Shown: positions 23,407 to 34,905, counted from the first letter of the stretch. The stretch is DNA of 64,000 nucleotides from Cylicocyclus nassatus (GCA_958299035.1 CATQJL010000316.1:3498674-3562673), one strand, 5' to 3'. Notes: generated by a model not told the origin, from the sequence alone. Numbers and translations are program-made.

Positions 23407-26041
23407 GTTTGGCCATGAACATCGATTCTTTCGAACAACTTACAACTCGAATCGGACGTTTGCGAATATCAAGATGTGGATCAATCCCTGCCTTGACCGT
23501 CTTCATTGCGTACGCCCCAACATCCAGCTACGACGAGGACGAACTCGAGGAATTTTATATGGACTTGGAGAAGTTCTACAGAGAAGATCATACCTTCTAC
23601 AAGATCATCGTCGGTGATTTCAACGCGAAGATCGGAACTAGAAGGTCGACTGAGGAACTTCACATCGGAACCCATGGTTTGCAGCGGAACGAACAAGGGG
23701 AGAGACTGGTTGAGTTTATCATGACGACGAGGACTATCCATGGAAACTCACAGTTCTAAAAGCCCTCTTCCCTACGCTGGACCTGGGAATCGCCCGGTGG
23801 AGAGTACCATAACGAGATTGACCACATCATCGTCAACAGAAGGTACTGCCTGACGGACGTCGCTGTTGTTCCGAAGTTCTACACGGGATCAGACCATCGT
23901 CTCCTGCGCGCCAAATTCTACTTTCCGCGGAATGGAGAGAGAGCCGTCAAGTTCAGGAAACATCGTCCCATGAATACCACCAACTGGGATCTGTTTTCTT
24001 CGATATCCGGCTCATGGCGAGATACCGTGATGGACAACATCGACGAAGAATACGAACGGTTCGTACAACATCTCCACGGTTGTGCCAAGGAAGTTCAGAG
24101 TCTAAGAAGTACGAGAAGGCGTCTCACCACGGGGACTTTGGAGCTGATACGCCAACGTGGACGCGCACGAGCCACAGGCAACTACCGACTGACGTCCGAG
24201 CTTGCGAAGCGATGCAGAGAAGCGATAAAAGAAGACCTTAAGGAGAGAAGAGTAGCAGTGATGGTTGACGCCGCGGAGGCTGGAAGAAGTATACGCAACG
24301 CCCGCCGAAGCTTCGTCAACTTCAAGACAAAGATGACCGCACTTCGTCGTCCTGACGGAACCATAACTGCTTCCCGAAGATCAATGGAGAAGGTCATCCA
24401 CGACTTCTACTCGGATCTTTTTGCGAGCCACGTCCACCTTCCACCATGCCATCTCAAGGAGGGCGAGTATGTCGCACCGTCTGTTCTTCCTTCCGAGATT
24501 CGTCATGCTATCATGTCGATGAAAAACCGTACAGCACCCGTCCCGACAGGATTAAGCCAGAACATCTGAAGAATCTTTCGCCAGTTCTCATCAAGACTTT
24601 GACAAGGCTCTTCACGCGGTACCTGACGGAAGGCAAGGTTCCAAGGCAATGGAAGACCAGCAAAACCGTGTTGCTGTACAAGAAGGGAGATCCCTGCGAC
24701 ATCGGCAATTATCGCCCTATCTGCTTGTTGTCTGTAGTCTACAAACTCTTTACGCGAGTCATTCTAAACAGGATCGGAAGAGAGTTGGACGAAGGACAAC
24801 CATGCGAGCAAGTTGGGTTTCGAAGAGGATTCAGCACGATCGACCACATACACACGGTGTCAAGGCTCATTGAAGTGTCACGAGAGTATAAGATGCCGCT
24901 CTGTCTCACCTTCATCGACTTGAAGAAGGCCTTTGACTCGGTTGAGACTGAAGCCGTCATCGATGCCTTGAGCAATCAAGGTATTCCGACTCATTACATC
25001 AAGATAATTCGTGAGCTGTATAACGACTTTACAACCACCATAACACCATTCTACAAGGACATCATCATTGACGTGAAGAGAGGCGTGCGACAAGGCGATA
25101 CTATATCGCCGAAACTGTTCAGTGCCGCTCTGGAGAACGTCATGCGTAAGTTGGAATGGGACAACATGGGAGTGAAAGTCGACGGCCGGCAGCTACACCA
25201 TCTTCGCTTTGCTGATGACATCGTATTGATAACACCAAGCATCACGCAGGCGGAACAAATGCTGGCCCAGTTTGACGAAGTGTGTGGAAAGATCGGTCTA
25301 CGGCTGAATCTAACGAAGACGATGTTCATGAGGAACGGAAGAGTGCCTGATGCTCCTTTCATGCTCAACGGGACGAACATCACCGAATGCTCAAGCTACA
25401 CCTACCTAGGTCGTGAACTCAATATGATGAACGATCTAGCTCCGGAAGTGAGCAGGAGGAAACGTGCAGCATGGGGAGCATATAAGACAATTGAGGACGT
25501 AGTGAAGAAGACCAAGAACATCCGGCTCCGCGCCCACCTTTTCAACTCGACGGTTCTTCCTGCTTTGACGTACGCTTCAGAAACATGGACAATGAGAAAG
25601 CAGGATGAACACGCGGTTAGCGTCATCGAACGAGCTGTTGAGAGAGTGATGCTAGGAGTGAATCGACTCACGCAAGTGAGGCAAGGATTACGAAGTTCTA
25701 CCCTACGTCAACGATCGAAGATCAGGGACGCTGCCGCGTACGCCAAGCAGAACAAGATAAGATGGGCCGGGCACGTAATGCGTTTCGACGACAACCGGTG
25801 GACGAGAGCTGTAACAGATTGGATACCACTGGACGTCAAACGCGAACGAGGAAGACCGCCGACGCGATGGTCAGATATGTTCACGAAGTCCTTTAATGAA
25901 GTCCTTCAGAGCGTTCCACGTGTTCCTGGTGCGATACGTAAACATTGGTCAACAATCGCTTGAGACAGGGACGAATGGAGGCATCACTGGTACCCGCTCG
26001 TGCAACACGATGATCAACGGGGATACAGGTGATACAGGTGA
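23407..26041 (+). mobile_element. RTE-type retrotransposon, 5'-truncated, in a MITE arm
   Basis: Flanked by an 11-bp target duplication TGAATTTTTGA (23396-23406 and 26042-26052) lying inside the right arm of the surrounding MITE. The 5' end begins part-way through the endonuclease, typical of incomplete target-primed reverse transcription. The 3' end is a short tandem repeat (GATACAGGT units, about 26021-26041). It differs in sequence from the copy at 7540-10737, so at least two RTE subfamilies are present. Confidence 0.85.
23415..26030 (+). pseudogene. RTE endonuclease-reverse transcriptase, disrupted
   Basis: The endonuclease part contains [11 protein letters not shown] (about 23605), NEIDHIIVNRR (about 23811) and GSDHRLLRA (about 23888). 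The reverse transcriptase contains NYRPICLLSVVYKLF (about 24708), FRRGFSTIDHIHTV (about 24819), LTFIDLKKAFDSVE, GVRQGDTISPK (about 25084) and the catalytic FADD (about 25210). The tail has KIRWAGHVMRF (about 25756). Damage is an in-frame TAA at 23757-23759, a one-base frame change near 24537 and an in-frame TGA at 25961-25963. The long open stretch 24446-25963 suggests fairly recent inactivation. It closely resembles RTE proteins I recall from hookworms. Confidence 0.85.
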
Positions 26042-26099
26042 TGAATTTTTGAATTTGGTGCGAAAGAACTTTTGCATCAACCTAATCTCTAATGATTTT

Positions 26100-26347
26100 T
26101 GTTGTGTTAGTGTTTGATCAGTTATCATCTCGTATGATCTGCCCTCGCTGAGGCGCCTGCAACCTCAATGCGCGGGAAATGAGCGCTATAAAAGGCGCTC
26201 GCTGTTAGCCATTGTCAGTTGATTCGTTCACCAATTTGCCTCTCTCATATCTATTCTGTTTTTCTATTATTTCTTTAATAAATCTATTGGCTTCCTTCTG
26301 TGCCCTCAGGACGAAGAATCGACGTGTCCAGAGTCAAGGACACAACA
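26100..26347 (+). repeat. 5' LTR
   Basis: Starts TGTTGTG and ends CACAACA (a 7-bp terminal inverted repeat including TG..CA). Contains a TATA box, TATAAAAG, at 26187-26194 and a polyadenylation signal, AATAAA, at 26277-26282. Confidence 0.9.
26187..26194 (+). promoter_or_regulatory. LTR TATA box
   Basis: TATAAAAG within the 5' LTR, upstream of the AATAAA at 26277; the same pair recurs in the 3' LTR at 34993 and 35083. It fits the U3/R layout of an LTR promoter. Confidence 0.6.
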
Positions 26348-26348
26348 G

Positions 26349-26362
26349 TGGCGATCAGGAGG
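26349..26362 (+). other. putative tRNA primer-binding site
   Basis: TGGCGATCAGGAGG begins two bases after the 5' LTR. It opens with TGG, the complement of a tRNA 3' CCA end, as expected for a minus-strand primer site. The tRNA is not identified. Confidence 0.55.
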
Positions 26363-29300
26363 CAGCGGCTACTAGCGAAGAAGTAGCCGTAACGAAGCAC
26401 GCCAGGAACCACGCCGAAGAAGCTGCAGGGAAACGAAATCTCGAAAGCTGGAGTGGTCACAAATGGCGAAAATAGGCACAGAAGACTTGGTGATCATGTT
26501 CAAGGAACTGATCAGAGAAGACCAGAAGAGCCTCAGGGAATTGATGAGAGAAGAAAGGCAAGAAATGATGGAGACGTTTCTGAAGCACATCGCAGGTACT
26601 GGACAGCCCAGTACGTCGTCGGAAGTTCCGAACATGATGTCCGCGCTGAGCAACTGGATCGAAAAATTCTACTTCGACCCAGAAGCGGACGAATGCTTCA
26701 GTAAGTGGTACGCTCGCTACAAGGAAGTCTTCGTCGAAGATGCGAAGCAGCTGCCAGAGAGTGCCAGGGTGAGGCTTCTCTGCGAGAAGCTCGACAAGGA
26801 ATGTTTCGAAAAATATCAGAGGCATGTCCTGCCGAAAGAGGTGACTGCGATTAAGTTCGAAGAAACCGTCGAAACATTAAAGCAACTATTCGACGTGAAG
26901 ATCTCTGAATTTACAATGCGGTAACAGTGTTTAAAGCTGCAGAAGAACGACGCCGAAGATTACCTCATGTACACCGGCCGAGTGAACGAATTGTGCGAAA
27001 AGGCGAAGATCCATGAGCTGGACAGCGATGGAATCAAGTGCCTGCTATGGATATTTGGCCTGAAGAGCCAAAAGGAAGCCGAAATCAGACAGCGATTCAT
27101 TGCCGTGCTGGACAAGGAATACAAAGCTGGACGAAAAATGTCGCTACACGAATTGTACTTGGAGTGCGAAAACTTCCTCAGTCTCAAGAAGGACAGCGAG
27201 ACTGTAGCTGGTTGCGCGAAGATTGTCGAAGCAACAAGCAAGGAGGAACCCACGAAGCTGGAATGCTGGAACTGTGGTAAAGCTCACTTTGCCAGGGAAT
27301 GCAAGGTGAAGCAGTGGTTTTGCAAGAAGTGCAAGAAGACAGGTCACAAGGAGAAGTATTGCGAACAAGTGGCGGAGAGGAAAGCACTTGTTCAGCAAGA
27401 TTCGAAACGAAGAATCCACAGAAGCAGCGACACCAGTAAGAACAGAAGTTGGACGAAGTCAAAACGTCATGTGCACAGCGTAACGAAGATTGCGAATGCG
27501 ATGGTGGATGTCAACTCGACACGCATGTATATCGAAGCAAAAGTGAATAATCATCCAGTTAGCTATCTGTTGGATACTGGATCAGACATCACACTGTTAA
27601 ACGAATCAATATGGAGGAGCATGGGTACTCCTCGATTGGAGAACACGAACGTGGTCGTCAAGAATGCCAGTGGAGGCTACATGAAGGTTCATGGAAAGCT
27701 ATGGTGCGACTACGAGATCAAAGGTTCTAGGAGCGAAGGCTACGCATATGTGACGCCCCACAACTCATTGCTAGGACTGGAATGGATCCAGAAAAACGAA
27801 GAAATGTCGTACCACTTGAGCAGGATGGCTGCTGAAGTGAAATTGGGACAACACGATGCTATCGCTCAGAAGCTGAAAGAAGCTTACCCGGAGGTCTGCA
27901 AAGAAGGTTTGGGATTATGCACGAAGGAAAAGGCACACTTGAAAGTTGACGAAAGCGTTAGTCCTGTTTTCAAGGCTAGTAGACCTGTCCCCCATGCCGC
28001 ACTCGAAGCCGTCGAAAAGGAGCTTGACAGGCTATTGGACCTGAAGGTTATAAGTCCGGTGACACATAGCGAATGGGCAGCTCCCATCGTATGTGTTAGG
28101 AAAGCAAATGGAAAATTGAGAGTGTGTGTTGACTTCTCGACTGGACTCAACAAAGCGCTGGAGTCGTATGATTACCCATTGCCATTGCCGGAGGATATAT
28201 TCGCATCCCTCAATGGAGGCACGGTGTTTTCGCAGTTAGATCTGTCGGACGCCTATCTGCAAATCGAGTTGTCAGAAGAAGCGAAGAAACTGGTAGTGAT
28301 AAATACGCATAAAGGATTGTACCAGTACAATAGACTGCCTTTTGGGATAAAGACAGCACCAGGGATCTTCCAGCAGATCATGAACAAGATGGTGAGCGGA
28401 TTGCGAGGGGTAGCAACCTACCTGGACGATATACTGGTGTGTGGACGAACCGAAGAAGAACACATGGAAAATCTGCTAGCTGTTTTTGCAAGGATAGCCG
28501 ATTATGGATTCAGGATTCGCTTAGAGAAGTGTTCTTTTGGCAAGCCAGAGATACGATATCTTGGCTTCATAGTAAATCGAAATGGACGAAGGCCGAATCT
28601 AGAGAAGATCGAAGCGATCAAGAAGATGGAAGAGCCGAAAAGTGTTAGTCAACTAAAGGCTTTTCTTGGCATGATAACGTACTATGCGGCGTTCATGCCG
28701 AAGATAAAGGATCTTCGTGGGCCATTGGACGCGATGCTCAAGAAAGATGCGAAGTGGGAATGGACACGAACACATCAAGAAGCGTTCGAAAAGCTCAAGA
28801 AGACTTTGTCGAGTGAGCTAAACCTTGCTCACTATGATCCAAGGCAGAAGATAGTCGTGGCAGCGGACGCTAGTGACTATGGTATCGGTTGTGTGATATC
28901 GCATAGGTATGCCGAGGATCCGAAAAGCCAATCGCACATGCATCGAGATCTCTTACGAAAGCAGAGAAGAACTATTCGCAGATCGAAAAGGAAGCATTGG
29001 GAATTGTCTTTGCTGACAAGAAATTCCACAAGTACATATTCGGACGAAAGTTTCTATTGTTGACGGACCATCAACCTTTGCTAGCCATCTTCGGTGACAA
29101 GAAAGGAGTTCCAGTCTACTCCGCAAACCGACTCATGAGATGGGCTACAATACTGCTTGGATATGACTTTGACATAGAGTATGTCAAGACTACGAAGTTT
29201 GGACAAGCAGATGGCTTGTCACGGTTGATGAAGAAGAGTCAGAATAACGAAGAAGACGTCGTGATAGCTGCCGTTGAGAACGACGTGAACTTCATGTTGA

Positions 29301-31310
29301 AGAATTGCTTAAGGAAATTGCCAGTGACGGTATCAGATGTGCAATCCTATGCGAAGAAGGACCCAATGCTACAAAGAGTGATGATTTACTTGAAGAAAGG
29401 ACAGTGGCCAGACGTCAATGGAGAATTGGCACATTTTCGAAATCGAAGAGAGTCATTGTCAATTGTGGAGCAGTGTCTGATGTCAGCCGAAAGGGTTGTG
29501 ATACCCAAGGAGCTTCGAAGAAAGGTTCTGAAGGAACTGCATATTGGTCATCCAGGGATAGTAAGGATGAAGAAACTGGCTCGAAGTTACGTCTACTGGC
29601 CGAATATAGACAAGGATTGCGAAGATTTGGTACGAAGGTGTACGAAATGTCAGGAATTGGCCAAGAATCCGACGAAAGTACCATTAGAAGCATTGCCATC
29701 CGCGACTCGAGTGTGGCAGAGGATACACATCGACTTCGCTGGACCCATGCAAGGAGTCTTCTACTTGGTCGTGGTAGATGCCTACAGCAAATGGCCTGAA
29801 ATGATCGAGATGAGCAATATCTCGGCTGCGAAGACGGTGAAGGCTCTGAAGAACTTGTTTGCAAGGTATGGACTACCGCAAACAATAGTGAGCGACAATG
29901 GTACCCAGTTCACATCGGATTTATTCAAGAAGATGTGCGACGAAGGTGGAATTACCCACATAAGGACTGCTCCGTACCACCCTCAATCGAATGGACAGGC
30001 AGAGCGTTTCGTTGATACGCTAAAACGCGGAATCAAGAAACTAGAGGGGGAGGAGAGACCAACAGAAGAGACTCTGAATGTAGTGTTACAAGCGTATAGG
30101 ACAACACCAAACGCGAACTTAGACGACAAGACGCCAGCGGAATTGTTCCTAGGCAGAAACTTGCGCACAAGGTTAAGTCTGCTACTACCGATAACAGAAG
30201 ATGCAGAAGACCCACTCGCACGAAGAAGACGAGAGCGCATGAAGGACCAGTTTGACCAGAAGCATGGAGTCGTTCGAAAAGATTTCGAAGTTGGTGACCT
30301 GGTATATGCCAAGCAATGGAAGCCACCCCACTTTCATTGGATGAAAGGAACAGTGATGAGACGTATTGGACGCGTCAACTATGAAGTAATGGTTGGAAAT
30401 GAAATCTGCAAGAAGCACGCAAATCAACTACGTCACCGAAGCGACAGCGAACAGCTTGCAGTCCAACAGCAACTCAAACAACAGTCCGAAGCCTTGAAGA
30501 TACTGTTGGATGTTCTGACAGAAGACGACACACTATCGAGGGATGGCAATGCTGCTGAAGGGAGTTCTGAGCAGGGTAAAGCGGGGGGTGCGGCACGCCG
30601 CAAGGGGGGGGATCGTAAGGGGGGGGATAGGTGGGGGGGGTCGTATCGACCCAAGGTCAAAAGCGGTTTCTAAGGGGAAATGACTGCAGCTAAGTTCTTA
30701 GATGTGCTACGCTCTTTCCCAACTACCTCTGACAACTCAGGTTCAACAATTGAGAGGAATACTAAATGGAGTCTGGAGCGCACTTGTACAAGCTGTGTGA
30801 CTAAACTGACTTGATTAAAGCGCTGTTGAAATCCTGCAAAATTCAAGTTCAACGACACCGTATGACACCGCACGACACCGATACCGTATGCCTACCGTAA
30901 CCTACCGTACCTCTAATCAAGCATAATTGTCGTAATCCGCGTGTCGAATAACCCCTATGCGCCAAGTTTCAGCGAACTCTGAGGTCTCCGAGCAGTAAAC
31001 AACCTTGCATAAAGCAGTAATTTAAAACATGATTAACTTCATTTTAACGGTGAGTAAGCTACCTCTTCTTGCACTCAATACAAAGCACTACTCCTTCTTT
31101 GTCCACCTCAGGAATCCCGCTTCAGAAGACCTCCAAACTATTGAATTAGAAGCCAACCAAAATCGCTTTTAGCTTTTGATCGCTGTGCTTTCACCAAATA
31201 TTACTCAGAGCTAAGAAGACGAATCAGGCTCAAAACATCCCTATAGAATCTACGAGGTTTAGGCTATTGATTCATATAAATATTGTCCGCTAAAAATGTT
31301 TTTTTGATAT

Positions 31311-31395
31311 AGTTAATGGCCTGCGGCACCCCCCCCCCCTCAAAACCTGCGGCTGCCGCAGGTTTTGAGGGGGGGGGTGCCGCAGGCCATTAACT
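31311..31395. repeat. 85-bp near-perfect palindrome with C/G tracts
   Basis: AGTTAATGGCCTGCGGCA, a run of 11 C and CAAAACCTGCGGC are followed after a single T by the reverse complement (with 9 G). It lies inside the hAT-like element and could extrude as a hairpin. It may be a small fold-back insertion. Confidence 0.85.
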
Positions 31396-32156
31396 TACCT
31401 TCAAATCGTTCAAACAGCTGCCTTTTTCATATAATCCTATAGATTCATCCTTCCTCTCTCCGTAGTAGCTGTTTCCCTTCGAACCTTTTTCTTTAGAAGG
31501 AAATACATATGGTTTTTGCGAACCATATGCTGGGAAGTGCGGCCAAAATATATTGGGTTACGGTAGCGCTCGAAAGATTGTCAAAACACAAAGCCGCGAG
31601 ATGCGAGTCTTTGAAATCTGCGAGCTAAAATCTCATCTTGTGATGAGATTTCTCGCTTTCTTTGCGTGAAATGGGCTTGTACCTTTAAATTCGTCTGATG
31701 GACTAGGATGACGAATCTCTTTCGCATTTGATTTCTGCGTCCAAATTCGCAAGCGCTTGTTCCTCGTGTTGCATCTCTTTTTATCATTTTTTTACCTTTA
31801 ACAAACATCCTTTGTTTTCACTGAACATTCAGTTCATTCTGTTCAATTATTCCTGGCTTCATTTTCTTTAAGTGTACCTTTCAGCATGGATTATTTCTGG
31901 ATCGGTATCTGTTTGGTAATTTGCCCTTCACAGTGTCGCGCCAAACAAGGAAAGGTATAGGTCAGAAAGCTGTCACCATGGTCCAGGTGAGATTTTGTAA
32001 TTACACTAAAAAGTATGGTATTACGCATATTTTTGGAAAGTTCTTCTTTTTACCTCTTTTCCCACGAAGAAACTATCTACTTCTTTCAAAAAGTTTGTTA
32101 TACAATCAGTCTTACGTCTGCAAGCTTTTGAGCACTACTCCATCACATGTTTTCAG

Positions 32157-33219
32157 TGGGCAAATTGGCTTTGCAAATACAAAAGTCCCTTAGAATTAAT
32201 CCAGAACAACACTTTTTTGCTGCTGAACTCTCTTTGGATTTTTGTGTATGCTCACATTTGCTCATGGTACGTTGCCTTTTATACTAGTCTTGTTCACATT
32301 ATTTGAAATCAATCAAGCCTACCGTCATGGCGGTCGGTATCTATACACATGGATAGCCGTTACTATACATGCATTTATCGTCGAAACACTAGCAATCTCT
32401 GTACCAGAATTCAACCTTTATTGGCATGCACAGGTATTTATCTTTCTTCTTGGCAACGTGACTGTACGATCATTTTGTTTAGGGTGTGTTAAGCTTTTTT
32501 GGGAAGAGAGTTCCTCTCTATGCCCTTTTTGGATTCCATCAAATGTTTCTCTACACATCCTATGTCCTTGTTAGCAGGTATCGTCATTTGCACATTCTGG
32601 TTAGTCCACAAAAGATTCATACGTTTTTTCTTATCGAGAAAATTTTCCGACAAGAATGATAAACGTAACTTTCAATAACGGTCAAGCGTTTCTGCATGCT
32701 TATGTTTTTCCAATGACCTTGCGAGGTTGGGCGTCTACTCTCGTCCTTTCCCTCAATTTTTTGCACGAGCCACTGGATTGATCTTTCTTTGATTTATTAG
32801 GTGGTTGACGGTGTCCTGAAAACTTTAGCAAAATACAGTGTATCCGCATCTAGCTATCTCAGCAGTAACAGCAGTTTCAGTCTCCTTAGGTGTAAATCAC
32901 AAGTCCACTACTGTCCACTTTGGTGACTGTGAGTGCAAATTATACTTTCACCACTTCAGAATGCGTCTACCTTGGTGGGGTGAAGGGCCTGCAGTTTGGT
33001 CTGAGTTCTGTGGTGCTTCAACTGCCATTCCGTATGTTAGGTAGAAATTGCTGTGGTGGACATGGCACGATACTGATCCAACAATCAAAGACAGGTCTTT
33101 TTTCATCTTTTTCTAGGTAGCCTCATCGTTCAATGTGCATACAGAATGTTCTGGACCCCATGGAGCTCTTTGTACTTTTATGCAATGATGTCAGTGATGT
33201 CTATGTATTCAAACCCATG
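32157..33219 (+). pseudogene. DUF7802-like membrane protein, captured and frame-damaged
   Basis: Exons by splice consensus: 32157 to about 32266, a further exon ending 32433, 32483-32577, 32960-33094, and from 33145. The intron 32434-32482 is 49 bp with GT..AG. Phases agree at 32433/32483, 32577/32960 and 33094/33145. Peptide landmarks are YRHGGRYLYTW, EFNLYWHAQ, GKRVPLYALFGFHQ, LPWWGEG, KLLWWTWHDTDP and FWTPWSSLYFYA, which match the nematode multi-pass family I know as DUF7802 (function unknown). The reading frame changes near 32265, and twice in exon 32960-33094 (after LPWWGEG and before KLLWWTW). Retained introns show the copy was taken as DNA, not from mRNA. It lies wholly inside the hAT-like element. 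Confidence 0.65.
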
Positions 33220-33556
33220 AGCAGCAAAGGATGAAATAGCAAGATGAGGATGCCTACGCATTCTTTTTGATTGCCAAGTTCCTAGTTTAGACAGTAATCA
33301 ACTGTGAGATATTTTTCTCAAAACTGCAGTGCTTGTCTATCAAGGCCAATCTAGCAACATACTGCGCAGTTTCGAAGGTTTCATCAGTTATGTGTTCTTT
33401 TCTCTGAAGTTTGATGATCGTTATTCCAGGAAAAGTTGGATATATATCACGATCGTATTCTTAGTGACCAAAAACGATTTCTTGCAAAATATATTGCGTA
33501 TCCTTCAAGGTAGTTTGTTAGCCAAATCTCACTGTTGAGTCAATACAAGCTTTCAG

Positions 33557-33856
33557 AAAATCACGCCCTCAACCAGGAGAAAGTCGATCGACCTTGGATT
33601 GATATGTTTGGGAAAAACTACATGGAAATTCTGAAGCACGTGTCTGATGAGCGGAGTGCATTAGAGCAACTGAGAACCTTTGTAAGTGAAATTCTTCCAG
33701 CGCAGGAGACAGTTTGTAGTCTATCTGTAATTTGCAGGATCAAGAAGATGTTATGAGAGAACAAGAAGAAGAACTCACGAACATCATAAAAATCAAATTT
33801 TTTGCAGAAGAGCTGGATGTTTTTGAGTGGGATGAACGTCGCCTTGTCCAAAAAAG
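33557..33856 (+). pseudogene. unrecognised exon pair, charged coiled-coil-like, in the hAT element
   Basis: Exon 33557-33681 (after CTTTCAG, ending TTT|GTAAGT) and exon 33738-33856 (after TTTGCAG, ending AAAAAG|GTGGGT) join in phase across a 56-bp intron. They encode WIDMFGKNYMEILKHVSDE followed by an acidic, Glu-rich segment (EDVMREQEEEL) and AEELDVFEWDERRLVQKR. A possible next exon at about 33992 meets a stop within ten codons. The family is not recognised. It could be the far end of the DUF7802-like gene or a second captured gene. Confidence 0.45.
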
Positions 33857-34897
33857 GTGGGTTTTAGGTTTTTTACCAAATCTGACTCACATAGTCAACT
33901 AGCATGTATCTTTTTTTTGACGTGGGTTCTCATTTCTCCAACACTGGTGTAAAGTTTTTTCTGTCATATTCGTTTTCCAGGTGGTTGTGGTCAGCTCACC
34001 ATTGAACGGAATTTTACATTCTTTATTCACTCCCCCTATCCTTCTCCGTTGTCTCCATTATTGGCCTGATGTGCGTTTGAATTTCTCTTGTCTCATGTGT
34101 CGCTTAATTCTGCTATTCTAGGCAATCATAGACCGGTGTGCCTCCTTTACTTCCCCGGGGAGCCAAGTCACTATGCTAGCTCACTAGTCATGCATGGAGA
34201 TTTACTGTTAGATGCATCCAAGTTGCGGTGCTTCGCGAACTGGCCTTTTATACTGAAAAGTGTTCTTGCTGGAGTTCGTGTAAATCCATGCCTACTCATG
34301 GAATTAATCGGTTTGCGGATTCTCTTTTACAGAACGAAGAAATAAAGCGATTGCTTGGTCTGAGTTGTCAATACCATTTATACTATCGCGACTGTCTGCA
34401 TCAGTGATTTGTCTGCTATGCGTTATGTTCTCCCAAATTCACATAGGAGATAAAAGTGGATCAGTCGTCTTTGAAAAGCCGGAGCTCGTTTTACTGATTT
34501 GGGGGGGGGGGGGGTATGGAATGGGGGGCGGGGTCGTGCCGAGGTCCGGCCTAAGGGGGGGGTCGTATCCAGCGGTCGCGTGCCGCACCCCCCGCTTTAC
34601 CCTGGTTCTGAGCAAGCGATCGCGAGCGATGTGTCAGTACCCGTGGATTCAACGACATCGACGTCGCCATCAAGTCACGAGCCCTCCACGCCACAGCCAA
34701 CGCTTCGGAGATCGAGCAGAACGAGAAGACCGGTACAAAGGTTCCAACCTAGTCCATAGAATGTTATCGTATGTTTGTTTCATTAGATTTGTAGTTGTCT
34801 AAATGATAGTGATATCTATGTGTAATCGATTTCTTAGCTTTTCGTATTTGTAGTTCATGTTTTTCTCGTAGGCTAGTTTTGTTGTAACTACCCTACT

Positions 34898-34905
34898 GGG
34901 GGAGG
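34898..34905 (+). other. polypurine tract
   Basis: GGGGGAGG abuts the first base of the 3' LTR, the usual position of the plus-strand primer. Confidence 0.7.

Larger units (their letters stand above)
22738..26082. mobile_element. mariner-like fold-back MITE, split by an RTE insertion
   Basis: Ends GGTTGATGCAAAAGTTCTTT and AAAGAACTTTTGCATCAACC are inverted and bordered by TA (22736-22737, 26083-26084). Without the RTE copy the element is about 0.7 kb and nearly palindromic along its whole length: CGATTAAGCGTCTCTATGAA near 23030 meets its complement near 23120. It shares its body with the element at 52218-52921, although the outermost bases differ. No transposase. Confidence 0.85.
30572..34604. 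mobile_element. hAT-like nonautonomous DNA transposon carrying host exons
   Basis: The left end CAGGGTAAAGCGGGGGGTGC and right end GCACCCCCCGCTTTACCCTG are perfect inverted repeats, identical for 27 bp. An 8-bp duplication GTTCTGAG lies immediately outside both ends (30564-30571, 34605-34612). CAGGG termini and an 8-bp duplication are hallmarks of the hAT superfamily. The insertion splits the pol frame of the LTR element, and the frame beyond it is in register. No transposase is recognisable. Instead it holds intron-bearing host exons (32157-33219, 33557-33856). Subterminal G-rich tracts (GGGGGGG followed by TCGTA) occur near both ends. This is the architecture of a Pack-type, gene-capturing transposon. 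Confidence 0.82.
26463..34759 (+). pseudogene. Ty3/gypsy gag-pol, broken by stop, frameshift and insertion
   Basis: Gag runs from 26463. An in-frame TAA at 26922-26924 interrupts it and the same frame resumes at once. Zinc knuckles (CWNC..H..C and CKKC..H..C) lie near 27264-27365, the protease site DTGSD near 27573, RT motifs LDLSDAYLQ and PFGIKTAPG, and the catalytic YLDD near 28419. RNase H (AADASDYGIG) spans a one-base frameshift near 28920. Integrase continues in the frame from 28997 with an HHCC finger (GHP..CTKC) and catalytic D, D and E with 35 residues between the last two (near 29732, 29894, 30002). The frame is split at 30572 by the hAT element and continues at 34613-34759, ending with a basic RRSSRTRRPVQRF tail and a TAG stop. 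Such proteins package and integrate the element. Confidence 0.88.

Noticed and set aside
28917..28925. Programmed frameshift between RT and integrase
   Set aside because: The position is inside RNase H, with no slippery site visible; a simple one-base loss explains it.
33095..33116. 22-bp intron in the DUF7802-like exon chain
   Set aside because: Too short; using the acceptor at 33144 gives a 50-bp intron with correct phase.
34499..34759. Separate small gene near the 3' LTR
   Set aside because: Its second half is the displaced C-terminal end of pol, its first half is the tip of the hAT-like element.
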